From assembly GCA_016707705.1 (NCBI GenBank), contig JADJHD010000016.1, forward strand, positions 1 to 64,000: a DNA stretch of 64,000 nucleotides, written 5' to 3'. The notes beneath the pieces are model-generated. The model searched no databases. It saw only the letters and a program-made list of their open reading frames with translations, and was not told the origin of the DNA. Positions 8,505 through 18,270 of this stretch are shown here, piece by piece. Source of the stretch: Bacteroidales bacterium (GTDB lineage Bacteria > Bacteroidota > Bacteroidia > Bacteroidales > UBA4417). Within the stretch, counting starts at the first letter, position 1. Each line of letters starts with the position of its first letter. The translations under genes were made by a program, and so were the position numbers.

Positions 8505-8632
8505 GTTTTTGGTACAGACCGACAAGATAACCTACTTGCGGTCGGTGTTCCCTTGTTGAAATACCTCTACATTTCACAAGGGCATTTGGTTAAATTTGAG
8601 CACTTTGTCCTCTCCGACAAAGTGCTTTTTTT
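8505..8632 (+). ncRNA. Candidate small RNA, three hairpins
   Basis: A stretch of about 128 bases lies between a consensus promoter and an intrinsic terminator. Hairpin 1 pairs ACCGAC (8518-8523) with GTCGGT (8541-8546), extended by AAG/CTT inside a 3-base bulge. Hairpin 2 pairs CCCTTG (8550-8555) with CAAGGG (8577-8582) and TGAAAT (8557-8562) with ATTTCA (8571-8576), a 12-pair stem with one bulged base and an 8-base loop. Hairpin 3 is the terminator. It shows no SRP RNA, tmRNA or RNase P core that I recognise. Being on the plus strand among minus-strand neighbours and free of a plausible ORF, it is most likely an independent trans-acting RNA. It may belong to a known Bacteroidota family I cannot identify by eye. 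Confidence 0.72.
8600..8632 (+). terminator. Intrinsic terminator of the small RNA
   Basis: GCACTTTGTC (8600-8609) and GACAAAGTGC (8616-8625) form a perfect 10-pair stem with loop CTCTCC, followed directly by seven T (8626-8632). Confidence 0.9.
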
Positions 8633-8808
8633 ATTTTCTTTCGTTTTGGGTAAGCAAGTCGTACCCATATCAAAGACAGGTTGAACCGGATTTACGAAAT
8701 AAAATGTCATATGCTGCACCATCCTTGGTATGACAATTAACCTTACCAACAGAAAATTGCGAGGTATCTATCAAGATTGCATTGCAGGAAAGCTTTATTT
8801 CAGGGAAG

Positions 8809-8868
8809 AAAAAAAATAAACCCGGACAGTCAGGAATCCACTCTGCTGGACGCGACTGTGCCGGGTTT
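8809..8868 (-). terminator. Terminator of the first C25 gene
   Basis: On the minus strand a long stem, AAACCCGG with a bulged C then ACAGTC (8868-8854), pairs with GACTGTCCGGGTTT (8831-8818), and an A then eight T follow. It begins about 19 bases past the stop codon at 8887. The loop is unusually large at about 22 bases. Confidence 0.82.
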
Positions 8869-8886
8869 GACTAATAAGTGCAGAAC

Positions 8887-11800
8887 CTATTGAACGATCA
8901 ACTGACGGGTAAACTTACCCGCAGAATTCTGCAGTACCAGATAATATGTTGAAGTGGGCAATTCAGGCAGGGTAAAACTGGAAGTATTAATGATTTCAGT
9001 TACACCTTCCTTTTGCCATACTACTTTGCCTTCGCTGTTTATTAACCTTATTCCGTCGAGACGGGCAGCACCGCTTTCAGGTTCAATGGTAAATGTTCCC
9101 GGACAAGGATTAGGGTATACAAGGAAATTATCTATTCCGTTACCGGAAACGAAATGCACCTTCATTGTTTTGGTTGCGATGCAGCCATTTTCTCCGGTAA
9201 CCTTCAGGGTAAGAGTCTTGCTGCCTCTTTCCTGTCCCATGGTATCCACAAGAATAGAAGGAGATTCAACATTGTAGGGAAGCCAGAGATAAGTTCCGGA
9301 ACCTGCTGATGATGCGTCCAAAACCAGACTTGCGTTCTCTGATACGATTGTATCTGAAGGCAGTTGAATAACAGGGAGGGGTTGTGGGTGCAATTCAACG
9401 CTTGAAGTCAATGTGGGACAACCTTCAAAACTGAATGCAGTTAGCTTTAGTTCAACTGACCCATTTTCAATATCAGATGAACCAGCAATGTAACCTGGAT
9501 GCTCAAGCCTGTTATCATCAAAAGTTCCATCGCCATTGGTTTCCCATAGCAAATAATTAAAGTTGCTCAGTGAAAGATCAGGCTCAAAAGCTTGTCCTTC
9601 ACAAATTGAGCCCTGATTTTCGAGTGAAAGTGTGAGAGCTGAATGCAACGGAAGGCTTATATCATCCAGCCATGCAGCATCGGAGCCGGCATTGCCATTA
9701 TCATCCTTTGAATATCTCCATTCAAGCTGATGGGAGCCTGCATCTATCTTGAATGAAGCATAGGTCCAATCGAGAATGCCGCTCCATTCGCCGGCAAGTA
9801 TTCCATCGATGAAGAACATCAGTTTATCACTTTCTTCCTGAGAGGAAACCTTAAGCCAGAAACCTACAAAATCGCATTGGGCAACTTCGCAGGGATACAG
9901 CAGCGAAGATGTCTCTGAATTACCTATTATCCCTGAGCGGATTGATTTCTGTCCGTGGAAGCTTGTCTGGGAATCAGGCAACCATGATGAATTGCCAAGT
10001 GCCGTCCATGGTGAATTACCATTTGAGTAATTTTCAAAATCTTCTTCCGGACTGCCGATAGTTTCAAACTGCATTACATCTCCTTCTGTACTGCCTGATT
10101 CATTTACTGCAACGAGCTTCCAGAAGTAAGTAGTTCCGTATTCGAGATGCTTTGGGAAATTTATGGTATTGTTCACTGAGATCAACCCATTCAAAATATT
10201 GTCAGGAGGATTGTTAGTCCCCATATATACCTTATAGTATTCCGGCATTGCACCAAAGCCTGCTGTCCAGGTTAATTTGCCAGAAATGGTATTGCGATGG
10301 CTGTGATTGACAGGGCTCAAACTCAAAGGCATACCTGGAAGCTTTACAAGTTCAATTGCAGCGGTAAAAGGAATGCAGTTGAAACTGGTTACAGTCAGGA
10401 TGATTTCATCAGTTTCAGGCTGGTTAATAACTGGAATTACAGCCGTTCCACCGAGTACTCCGGCCTTGCCTAGTATCTTACCATTGCAGGTCAGGGTAGC
10501 ATAACCCACAGAAATGGAGGTATTGATTTCATAATCCGGCATTCCAAGACCATATTTTCCGGAATGTTGAACCTGTATGGCAGTTGGAGTGGCCGTACGA
10601 ACCTGAAGCGAAGGATCTCCGAAAAGAATCCAGGTATCGGTAATATCATAACCAGCATCTCCGTAAACATCATTCATCCTGTACATCCCGCTCACCGAAA
10701 GCCCCCCATAGGTGCGGCCATTGCCATTTTTTCCTGTTTCCGACAATTGTCTTACCATTTCATCCTGTCCTTCCATGGGTGGATAGCTTGTCTGCGTTCC
10801 TGAAGCCATGAGAGCAGCCACAGCACCCAAAGGTTCTCCGGCACTAGTGGAGGCCTGCAGCCAGGATTCGGCCAGGCAATAGGATCCGGCAAAATTACCG
10901 GCTTCACATGCTGCTGACCAGATGAAAGGGAACATACCCTTGTTATTCAACGAATTGACCACACTTCTGGTAATGCGACCGGTAGCCCATGCAGAGGTGG
11001 AACCATGACCGGCATAAACTATCAGTCCAGTGCCTTCATTGAAATGATTCAGTATTGACTGCGTTGTTGGGTCGCCATCCAGATCTTGTCCCGACTGACT
11101 TCCATCAAAGAATTCAGATCCGGTTGAGTAATTATTGGTGGTGAGCTGATTTAATAGGTTTCGGATATGCTGGTAGTCTGCCTCGCCATCATCACCCGGT
11201 GAAAGAGTGGAAGCTATACCCGTTGCATTTGAAAGCCAGTCAGAGGATGCAAGGTTAGCCTGTTCATACTGAATGGTCCTCTTTACCTGTACTTCAACAT
11301 CCCTCACTGTAGAGGCTGAGAATCGGCCTACATAGAGATCGGGATAGTGGTCATTGCCGGCAAGGTAGGAGTAATAGTTATCAGAAGATCCAAGTGGGTA
11401 TGTATAAGTAGGAACATCAGAAGCATCACCCACCAGTAATACATAGGATAGATCCGTATGATTGTAATAGGTTTCCTTAATAAAAGCGGCCAATTGTTCA
11501 GCGGTGGTATACCTTGATGCATCTTCCATTATACATTCGATGCCGCTTTTCAGCTTCCATTCCACAAATGGCTTCATGGCTTCCTGATAGGCGACAGGAC
11601 AAATGACAAGCATGCTTCCAAGTTCATTGGGGAGGCTTCTTCCTTTATATACCTTATCAATAGAAGTGTTTATTGCATGATGCTCGAGTCCCTTCAGTGA
11701 AGTCATGACAAGGTCACCGGCTCCAAGTTCATTGATTCCATTTCCAGCTTCAGGAACCAGGGCAATCTCCATATCATGATACACCCTGAGTACATGAGTA

Positions 11801-12348
11801 ACAGGATTGTACTGGAAAGGGAACAATTGCACTGACTGATACCTGGTATTCCTGCCGATATAGGGATCAGCAAGAGTGTATAAATTTCCGGGGAAAAAGC
11901 TATTGGTTGTATATTCTGAACCCTGCAATACCTGAATGGGCTTTCCGTCATGCAGAATGTTTCCGGCGGAGGGAGGAATATTAAAATCAGGGTAATCGAT
12001 GAAGCTTGAGGAAATCAGGGTTGGGACCAGGTTTCCTGTGGCTGGGATTGTGAGGGTAATAGTAAGTTTGCTGAGATCAGGTGCTCCGGCTTTCAGAATC
12101 GGTGAAGAATTTTCAAGCAAAGGAAGCTTGATTGTCTGATTGCCTGTAACAGATTCTTCTGTATAAAAGCCTGGTAATGAAAGGGTAACTGAACCAAGAG
12201 ATGAGGATTCCGGGGATGACTGATTAAAAAGAACAAGGGCCGCCGCCGGTTCCTGAGACCCAATGGGTTCCCAGTTCCCGGAAACAGCCCTTGCGGAGTA
12301 TACGAGTAAGTGAGCTAGGAAGAGTAAGAGAGTAGTCCTGGAAGTCAT
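8887..12348 (-). CDS. Gingipain-like C25 cysteine peptidase 1, T9SS cargo
   Basis: The 1153-residue product carries a signal peptide, a gingipain-type propeptide (about 25-235), a C25 catalytic domain (about 245-590), an Ig-like domain, a fibronectin-like stretch, a jelly-roll module (EDFENYSNGN to AAWLDDISL), a further Ig-like domain and a T9SS type A sorting domain (VYPNPCPGTFTI). The catalytic dyad is visible as H448 in VYAGHGS and C481 in WSAACEAGNF. Family members are surface or secreted endopeptidases; arginine or lysine preference cannot be read here. The jelly-roll module is shared with the next C25 gene and both BNR proteins. It is separated from the PPAD-like gene by the small RNA and its palindromes, and has its own terminator. 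Confidence 0.92.
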   Translation of the reverse strand: MTSRTTLLLFLAHLLVYSARAVSGNWEPIGSQEPAAALVLFNQSSPESSSLGSVTLSLPGFYTEESVTGNQTIKLPLLENSSPILKAGAPDLSKLTITLTIPATGNLVPTLISSSFIDYPDFNIPPSAGNILHDGKPIQVLQGSEYTTNSFFPGNLYTLADPYIGRNTRYQSVQLFPFQYNPVTHVLRVYHDMEIALVPEAGNGINELGAGDLVMTSLKGLEHHAINTSIDKVYKGRSLPNELGSMLVICPVAYQEAMKPFVEWKLKSGIECIMEDASRYTTAEQLAAFIKETYYNHTDLSYVLLVGDASDVPTYTYPLGSSDNYYSYLAGNDHYPDLYVGRFSASTVRDVEVQVKRTIQYEQANLASSDWLSNATGIASTLSPGDDGEADYQHIRNLLNQLTTNNYSTGSEFFDGSQSGQDLDGDPTTQSILNHFNEGTGLIVYAGHGSTSAWATGRITRSVVNSLNNKGMFPFIWSAACEAGNFAGSYCLAESWLQASTSAGEPLGAVAALMASGTQTSYPPMEGQDEMVRQLSETGKNGNGRTYGGLSVSGMYRMNDVYGDAGYDITDTWILFGDPSLQVRTATPTAIQVQHSGKYGLGMPDYEINTSISVGYATLTCNGKILGKAGVLGGTAVIPVINQPETDEIILTVTSFNCIPFTAAIELVKLPGMPLSLSPVNHSHRNTISGKLTWTAGFGAMPEYYKVYMGTNNPPDNILNGLISVNNTINFPKHLEYGTTYFWKLVAVNESGSTEGDVMQFETIGSPEEDFENYSNGNSPWTALGNSSWLPDSQTSFHGQKSIRSGIIGNSETSSLLYPCEVAQCDFVGFWLKVSSQEESDKLMFFIDGILAGEWSGILDWTYASFKIDAGSHQLEWRYSKDDNGNAGSDAAWLDDISLPLHSALTLSLENQGSICEGQAFEPDLSLSNFNYLLWETNGDGTFDDNRLEHPGYIAGSSDIENGSVELKLTAFSFEGCPTLTSSVELHPQPLPVIQLPSDTIVSENASLVLDASSAGSGTYLWLPYNVESPSILVDTMGQERGSKTLTLKVTGENGCIATKTMKVHFVSGNGIDNFLVYPNPCPGTFTIEPESGAARLDGIRLINSEGKVVWQKEGVTEIINTSSFTLPELPTSTYYLVLQNSAGKFTRQLIVQ

Positions 12349-12490
12349 CCCGGTGTCTTGATTGCCTTGACATATGTTTATAGCTACTTTGGAGATTAGT
12401 AATAGGCTTTATCAAAGATTTTTTAAAGTTTTTTTCTGTGAATTAATTCGTTACTAACAAGATGCTTGTTCCTCTAATGCTATCGGCATA

Positions 12491-12518
12491 AAAATAAAAA
12501 ACCAGGCTGTCAGCCTGG
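12491..12518 (-). terminator. Terminator of the second C25 gene
   Basis: On the minus strand CCAGGCT, loop GAC and AGCCTGG form a 7-pair stem (12518-12502) followed by a T-rich tract. It lies about 30 bases after the stop at 12550. Confidence 0.82.
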
Positions 12519-12549
12519 CTCTTTATAAAAATGATATTAACAATTACAG

Positions 12550-15500
12550 TTAATTCTTCACCACAAACCTTGCTGTTGCAGTCCCGGCGCCGGTTTCAAC
12601 CTGAATTGTATAGGTTCCGGAGGAGAGATTCAGCTTGAGGTCTTCTGAATGGAGTCGTCCACTGAGGCCTTTCTTTTCGAATACCAGAACCCCAAGTGAA
12701 TTGGAAATCCTGAAGGAAATAAGGTCGGAGGACTTTGGAGTTATCGTTAACCTGAATTCACCATGATTTGGATTGGGTGAAACCTGGATTCCGGCAATTG
12801 AGGAGTTATCTCCAATTCCAAGTGAACTGAATACCCGTGTAGTCCTGGATTCGGACCAGCTGCTTTCACCACAGTTATTGGAAGCTTTTACACTTACAGT
12901 TGCATTGCCCCTGTATGAGCTGTTCCAGGTAACGATTGCACTGTTTCCATTACCGGCAATAATACCTGCTTCTGCAGGGAGCAGTTGCCATGTAAAGGTC
13001 ATTCCGGCAATAACGCTTACCGTATAATCTGTAGTTCCAACAAGGTAAAGGTCAGCTTCAGCTGCTCCCTGAGGTATAGCAGGAATCTGAGGTAAAGCAT
13101 TGACAGCCACAGTTGCAATATTCTCATTTGAACATAGAGTTGCATCTACAGTTTCGGTAACAGTAACTGCATATGATCCAACCTGATCCCATACAATGCT
13201 GATCTCATTGGTATTTTGTCCTGAAGCTATAGTTGCCCCATTTACATTCCAATGATATGAATGTCCGGCAACCGCAGGAGTGGTATATGTTCTGGTAACA
13301 CCTGCACAGTTCTCCATTTCACCGGCAATAACCGGTACAGGCTTAACATTGATGGTTACAGGATTTGAAACCAGTACCTGACAGTTATGAGCTGAAGTTT
13401 CGGCGAGCATTACTGTTCCCTGTCCGGCAGCACCCCAGTTGACAGTTACCTGATTAGTTCCTGCACCTGAAGCAATGGTACCGCCATTAATAGTCCAGAT
13501 ATAGGATGCACCTGCGTTGGCTGCTGTTGAATACACTGAGCCAGCTGAACCTTCACATACAACATTTGCTTCTGTGACTTCAGCCAAAGGCGCCGGATAA
13601 ATTGTTAGCTGCAGGGATGATGTAGCGGGTGTACATGCCTGGTTAGCTGCAGTTAGGGTAAGAGTAACTGATCCCGTCAAAGCATCTGCTGCACTTGGGA
13701 TGTATTCTGGATTCAGGGTATGGGCATCACTGAAATAGCCGGTTCCTGAGGTTGTCCAGGTAACATTGGAATAATTTGAAGCAGTTGCTGAAGACAATGA
13801 GAATCCTGCAGCTTCGCAGGCTGTGCTGTTTGTACCGGCCATTGCTTGTGAAGGCTGTACAAACTGCAGATTCAGGGTATCAGTTGAAACCCCTGAAACA
13901 CCGGTTACAGAGAGGACAAGCTTCACCAATCCAGCTGCAATGTCGTTGCTGCTTGGAGTGTATTGAGGATCAAGAACTGCAGGGTTGTTGAATGTTCCGG
14001 TTCCAAGTGTTGACCAGGAAACAGAGCTATAATTGGCTGCATTGCCTGAACACTGGTAAGGAGACGTTGTGCAGGCAAAATCATCGGAACCTGCGTAGGA
14101 TGTGGTAACCAAAGGCACAGGGAAGATAATGAAGTCAAGCCATGCACAGTCATTTCCACCGGCTCCGGTTGCATCCTTGCTGTAAACCCATTTGAAAAGG
14201 TGTGTTCCCGGACTTACAGGAATTGCGATCTTATTCCAGTTCACATTACCTGCCCAGGATCCCTTGAGAACATTATCCATATAGAATTTCAGATAATCCT
14301 TGCTGGCTTCTGAAGAAACCTTGCAGGTAAATCTGAGGCTGTCAGAACTGGGAACATTATACTGAATAATCAGCTGTGAGCTCTGTGAATTAGTGACAGC
14401 TCCTGATTTAGCCGAGTAAACGCCTTCATAAGGGCCAACATTGGTAATTGTCCAGGGCTGGTTTCCACCTGACGTCCAGTTGAACTTGGTAAAATCTCCG
14501 GTTTCCCAATCTTCTACAACAAGTCCGACCTGAATGTTAAAGGTTTTCTGAGCACTGTATGCAGCTGCATTAACGGTATAGATCAGTCCGGCAGGCAAAC
14601 CTGCAGGCGTAGTCGGATTAACGGTAACATTGAAAATAGCTGTAGCGGAACCCAATGGGTTGATATTGCCCAATGCACAGGTTGTGTTATTCAGGCTGAT
14701 AAAACCTGAAGTAAGTGACAATGAACCTACTGCATTCATTGCAGCGGATAATCCGGAATTGCCCGTGGTAATCCTGATATCAGCAGTTTCACCCGGATCG
14801 AGTCGTCCATTGTTGTTTCCACCCTGAGAATCATCAATAACGATATTGCCAACAGTAAGAGCAGGAGCCCAGACTTCAACCATAATATGGCTGTTCCATT
14901 GTTCAGTTCCGTTTGTAGCAGTTACAGTTGCCAAAACAGCATGCATATTTGGAACATTGTCGGCAATCTTTACCCTGAATCCATCGGCAACAGTCTTGAT
15001 TTGCTGTGCGGGAACAGTATCATAATCCTCGGTATTATCCAGGAAAGTGATATAAGGATCAGAGAGCTGAACAGTTACGATGGTATTGAGTGATGAGGAA
15101 TTACCCAGATTCCTTTCTGCGAGGGAGAGGAAGGCTTCTTCACCAGTATCCAGATGCTGGTTGTTGTTTCCGAGAGGATCGTTAACAGTATGTGAATCGG
15201 TAACAACATATGGACCTTCAGGAGAAATGACCAGCACTTCTGAGTAGTGGCGATAGTAATTCTGCTTGGTGACTACAACTTTAATAGTGGCACCGACAGG
15301 AACAGGACTAATGGGAACTCCTACAACAGAACCTGTTGCAGTGGCTGTTCCGATGATTTCACCATTGTAGGTCATAGCGATAAAGGCACCTGCATCAGCG
15401 GTTACATCGAAACTGATGGCTGAGCTGATCATAATCGGCTCATGGGTAACGCTGAGAACTTGTGGAACCTCAGCGAATACGGTGAGGAAGGCATCTCCAT

Positions 15501-17031
15501 GATGATGGAACAGGTTGTAGGTTACTTCCTTATTGCCAGTATTGTATGGCCATGAGGACTGCTGCAGGAAGTATTTACCGGCTGCATTGCCGAATGCAGG
15601 CAAAACACCGCGTTCTTCATACATAGCTCCGTAGCCAGGCATAAAATCAGGCCACAAATTATCATATAGTCCCCATACATAGGTATCATTTACGAAGGAG
15701 TAGGATGTTTCGGATGCTGCAAGAATGCCCACACAACCTGCAAACTGATTATTATAGGTATATCTGTGGAATTTTTCAGCAAAGCATTCACTGGTCCAGT
15801 TATACTTACCTGTCAGACAGTTAACTGACATGATGTAGGAAAGTTTACCAACATTGGTAAGACTGCTTATATTCGAATTGGTATATGAAGGCTCGCCCCA
15901 TCCGGTTTCCATTCCATGGTCACGATGCTGAAGCATAAAGGCTCCTGCATTGAGGGCAGCATTAACATCAGCTGCATTACCTCCGTCCCATCCTCCCAGT
16001 TCCTGAGGAGTAGCAGGTATATATCCCAAACCGTTTGGTCCGAAATAAGAAAGAACGGTACTGGTATTAGTTGCTGTCGACCAAGGATCCACATTGGGGT
16101 TTCCATCGTAAACGGCATTTATTCTGACAGGATCCTTACCCTGAACATTTTTCCAGAATCCGCCAACAACCTCAGAACAAATCTGGAACCAACGCTCAGT
16201 TTGCCATCCCAAAGCCGTCACAGGATTATTGTAGAAGCTGGACTGAGTTGGAGGGGCCATTTCGTAGTTCTTGAATTTCTGAACCATGATTTTAAGCTGA
16301 TTGCCATCATTGGCCGTCATTCTGGCGAAGACAATCTCTGGCATATCATCATTATCAACATCTGCATAAATGTTATCGGAAGCACAGTAGTTATCCCAGA
16401 TTGGGGAAGGAATACTATTTTGTGCGTTTGTTCCAAAGTCTGCCATCAGAAGGATTGCAGTTGGAGGAATTTGCCAGGTGTTATATGCATTATTGATGTA
16501 ATTCTCAATAATGGTAGTAGTGTTTCCTCCTATTTGTTGCAGAGTAACAATTCCTGTAAGAATTCCCTGTTCGGTGCGGAAATCTTTAATTGTATCAGCC
16601 CACTGCTTGAAAATAGGATCATTAGGGATAATAATCAGGTATTCAAATCCTGTATCTTCAGATGAAGCCCTGTTGGCAGCCTGTTCGTTGTAGTTAACAA
16701 GCGGCAGTGATTCTGCATTCAGGATGTTATCCTTTATAATGGGATCCCAATAGCGATTCCTGAGGCGTGTTTCACCAAATTCGCCGTTACCTCCTTCAAA
16801 AGTCACATTTACCTGCAGATCGCGGTAAACAACCAATTCCTTGGTAACAGGATTATACTGCCAGGGAGTGATGCTAACCAAAACAACGTCAACACCTCTC
16901 ATTTTTGATGATGAGGAAAGAGTTACAGGCTGTGTTGGATAATAGGCATTTTTTGAATAAATGGAAGTCTTGCGATTGTACTGCAGAGGTCCACGGTCTG
17001 TATCAAGAGGGATATGGGGAGCTGGTGCCAT
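12550..17031 (-). CDS. Gingipain-like C25 peptidase 2, main fragment, T9SS cargo
   Basis: This is the large downstream part (1493 codons) of a gene whose first 120 or so codons are in another frame (17034-17402). It contains the end of the propeptide, a C25 domain with dyad H372 in QHRDHGME and C405 in MSVNCLTGKY, two repeats beginning NDPLGNNNQHLDTGE and DDSQGGNNNGRLDPGE, a jelly-roll module (EDWETGDFTKFNW to CAWLDFIIFP), two Asn/Ser-rich Ig-like repeats around SWSTLGTGTF and TWTTSGTGYF, three PKD/Ig-like domains and a T9SS type A sorting domain (VSPNPNHGEFRL). The repeats and jelly-roll recur in the two BNR proteins upstream. Apart from the frame break no defect is visible; the catalytic domain is intact. 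Confidence 0.9.
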   Translation of the reverse strand: MAPAPHIPLDTDRGPLQYNRKTSIYSKNAYYPTQPVTLSSSSKMRGVDVVLVSITPWQYNPVTKELVVYRDLQVNVTFEGGNGEFGETRLRNRYWDPIIKDNILNAESLPLVNYNEQAANRASSEDTGFEYLIIIPNDPIFKQWADTIKDFRTEQGILTGIVTLQQIGGNTTTIIENYINNAYNTWQIPPTAILLMADFGTNAQNSIPSPIWDNYCASDNIYADVDNDDMPEIVFARMTANDGNQLKIMVQKFKNYEMAPPTQSSFYNNPVTALGWQTERWFQICSEVVGGFWKNVQGKDPVRINAVYDGNPNVDPWSTATNTSTVLSYFGPNGLGYIPATPQELGGWDGGNAADVNAALNAGAFMLQHRDHGMETGWGEPSYTNSNISSLTNVGKLSYIMSVNCLTGKYNWTSECFAEKFHRYTYNNQFAGCVGILAASETSYSFVNDTYVWGLYDNLWPDFMPGYGAMYEERGVLPAFGNAAGKYFLQQSSWPYNTGNKEVTYNLFHHHGDAFLTVFAEVPQVLSVTHEPIMISSAISFDVTADAGAFIAMTYNGEIIGTATATGSVVGVPISPVPVGATIKVVVTKQNYYRHYSEVLVISPEGPYVVTDSHTVNDPLGNNNQHLDTGEEAFLSLAERNLGNSSSLNTIVTVQLSDPYITFLDNTEDYDTVPAQQIKTVADGFRVKIADNVPNMHAVLATVTATNGTEQWNSHIMVEVWAPALTVGNIVIDDSQGGNNNGRLDPGETADIRITTGNSGLSAAMNAVGSLSLTSGFISLNNTTCALGNINPLGSATAIFNVTVNPTTPAGLPAGLIYTVNAAAYSAQKTFNIQVGLVVEDWETGDFTKFNWTSGGNQPWTITNVGPYEGVYSAKSGAVTNSQSSQLIIQYNVPSSDSLRFTCKVSSEASKDYLKFYMDNVLKGSWAGNVNWNKIAIPVSPGTHLFKWVYSKDATGAGGNDCAWLDFIIFPVPLVTTSYAGSDDFACTTSPYQCSGNAANYSSVSWSTLGTGTFNNPAVLDPQYTPSSNDIAAGLVKLVLSVTGVSGVSTDTLNLQFVQPSQAMAGTNSTACEAAGFSLSSATASNYSNVTWTTSGTGYFSDAHTLNPEYIPSAADALTGSVTLTLTAANQACTPATSSLQLTIYPAPLAEVTEANVVCEGSAGSVYSTAANAGASYIWTINGGTIASGAGTNQVTVNWGAAGQGTVMLAETSAHNCQVLVSNPVTINVKPVPVIAGEMENCAGVTRTYTTPAVAGHSYHWNVNGATIASGQNTNEISIVWDQVGSYAVTVTETVDATLCSNENIATVAVNALPQIPAIPQGAAEADLYLVGTTDYTVSVIAGMTFTWQLLPAEAGIIAGNGNSAIVTWNSSYRGNATVSVKASNNCGESSWSESRTTRVFSSLGIGDNSSIAGIQVSPNPNHGEFRLTITPKSSDLISFRISNSLGVLVFEKKGLSGRLHSEDLKLNLSSGTYTIQVETGAGTATARFVVKN

Positions 17032-17033
17032 TT

Positions 17034-17402
17034 CTACCTGCTGGAATGTCTCCGTCCTGACGCTAACAATCTCAACATGGGCTGTAGCTCCACGAGGAAT
17101 TGCAACATAGCGGCTGATAGATGGAAGGTTTGGCGCTCCTTCATCATTCTGAAGAAATTACCGGGCAGATCGATAACTCTCATTGACTCACCATTAATCA
17201 GCTGATCGCGGAAAGTAAATTCCTTCACTGAGAAATTGAGTGACACCCCTGCCGGACTTTGTTGCATAAGGGTGAATCCCTGATTGCCCCAGCTATCAGG
17301 ATAAGTCACCTTCTCAGCAGAAGAGGAGTTTGAGAAGTTGAAAAACAGCATGAAAAAAAGAATCGGAAGAACGCCGATCAGTGTAAATCTCTTGATTTTC
17401 AT
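17034..17402 (-). CDS. C25 peptidase 2, N-terminal fragment (frameshifted)
   Basis: This carries the signal peptide (LIGVLPILFFMLFFNF) and the first propeptide segment of the C25 gene that continues at 12550-17031. The frame is genuine up to VIDLPGNFF, then turns to nonsense. Shifting frame at 17147-17158 restores NDEGAPNLPSISRYVAIPRG, the conserved gingipain propeptide motif, which runs straight into MAPAPHIPL of the main fragment. One missing base explains the split. No long homopolymer lies at the site, so it could be a true mutation or an assembly error. Confidence 0.85.
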   Translation of the reverse strand: MKIKRFTLIGVLPILFFMLFFNFSNSSSAEKVTYPDSWGNQGFTLMQQSPAGVSLNFSVKEFTFRDQLINGESMRVIDLPGNFFRMMKERQTFHLSAAMLQFLVELQPMLRLLASGRRHSSR

Positions 17403-17739
17403 TGGAGTTTTGTTTGGTTGAATACTGATTGATTAGTGCAGCTATTATTAGTGAGACCCTATACTGCGTTTGCTAGTAAAAATGCAGATAAAGCATTGCC
17501 TGAGAGAACCATCTGTTTCTCAATGACTTTGCATTGGATTTTCAGTCTAAAGCACATGACGAAATTAGGAAGAATTTAAAGTGAATTTTATGTTTGATAC
17601 CTATAAAACAAGCAATTATAAAAATTTAGAACGTTTATAAATTACATTTCCTGATAAATTCATCCAAACAAATGCAGAGACATATCGAAAGTAAAGTAAT
17701 ATGTAAGGAAATATTTTCATCAAACTTACCTGCCGAAAA
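17403..17739. other. Intergenic region upstream of C25 gene 2
   Basis: About 340 AT-rich bases hold the 5-prime region of the C25 gene. I see no ORF, no hairpin other than the terminator at its upper edge, and no consensus TAnnTTTG box on the minus strand. Confidence 0.45.
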
Positions 17740-17773
17740 TAAAAAACCCCGTAACAGTTTGAATTGTTACGGG
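17740..17773 (-). terminator. Terminator of the first BNR gene
   Basis: CCCGTAACA and TGTTACGGG (17748-17756 and 17765-17773) form a 9-pair stem with an 8-base loop. On the minus strand it is followed by a GTTTTTTATTTT tract. It lies 24 bases past the stop at 17797. Confidence 0.88.
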
Positions 17774-17796
17774 ATTTCTAATTGAATCAGGGTATA

Positions 17797-18270
17797 CTAC
17801 TTCACTATCATTATTTTCCGAACTACCCTGTTATGATTATTTTCCAGTTGCAGCAAGTATGTACCTGCAGCCATATTCTTCAGATCAAATGATTTTATCA
17901 TTGACCCATTAACCGGCAGATTGTCATACTGAACTATCGTGGCACCGGACTGGCTGAAAATACGGAGGCTTACTTCTTCCTGGGAATCAGAACCGAAAGA
18001 GACTGCAAATTTCCCGCTATTTGGATTAGGATAAACTGAGAAGCGGATATTCCCAACCAAATCTTCGATACCTGTACAATCGCGGAAGTTGGCGCTGATT
18101 GTAGCTGTAGTAATACATCCGTTTGAACCGGTTGCATGGATTGTAAAATCATGAACTCCGAGTCCGAAACCGGTTGTATCAACATTAATTGTTGCAGAAG
18201 TCTGGCCACCCGGAGCCCAGCTGTAACTTACTGCACCTTGCACATGAGGATCAAGGCTAAGTGTAAGGTG
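17797..18270 (-). CDS. BNR protein 1, C-terminal fragment with T9SS domain
   Basis: This segment holds the end of the protein encoded at 18228-21737. It restarts in the correct frame at HLTLSLDPHVQGAVSYSWAP, giving an Ig-like domain (SYSWAPGGQTSATINVDTTG) that matches the equivalent part of BNR protein 2. It ends in a T9SS type A sorting domain (VYPNPNSGKFAVSF). One missing base at about 18270-18272 splits it from the main part. Without it the main protein would lack its export tail. An ATG at 18357 gives a longer reading, but its first 29 codons overlap the other frame and are not genuine. Confidence 0.82.
   Translation of the reverse strand, partial: HLTLSLDPHVQGAVSYSWAPGGQTSATINVDTTGFGLGVHDFTIHATGSNGCITTATISANFRDCTGIEDLVGNIRFSVYPNPNSGKFAVSFGSDSQEEVSLRIFSQSGATIVQYDNLPVNGSMIKSFDLKNMAAGTYLLQLENNHNRVVRKIMIVK

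Noticed and set aside
8505..8632. The candidate RNA as SRP RNA, tmRNA or 6S RNA
   Set aside because: No SRP tetraloop and asymmetric bulge, no tmRNA alanine arm or tag ORF, and no single long 6S hairpin with central bubble.
8445..8684. 79-codon plus-strand ORF across the small RNA
   Set aside because: The ORF runs through promoter, hairpins and terminator, so it cannot be a normal coding gene; the RNA interpretation explains the structure better.
15916..16665. Plus-strand ORF of 249 codons inside C25 gene 2
   Set aside because: It is antisense to the conserved catalytic domain, its translation is rich in cysteine and has no family resemblance, and no promoter is visible.
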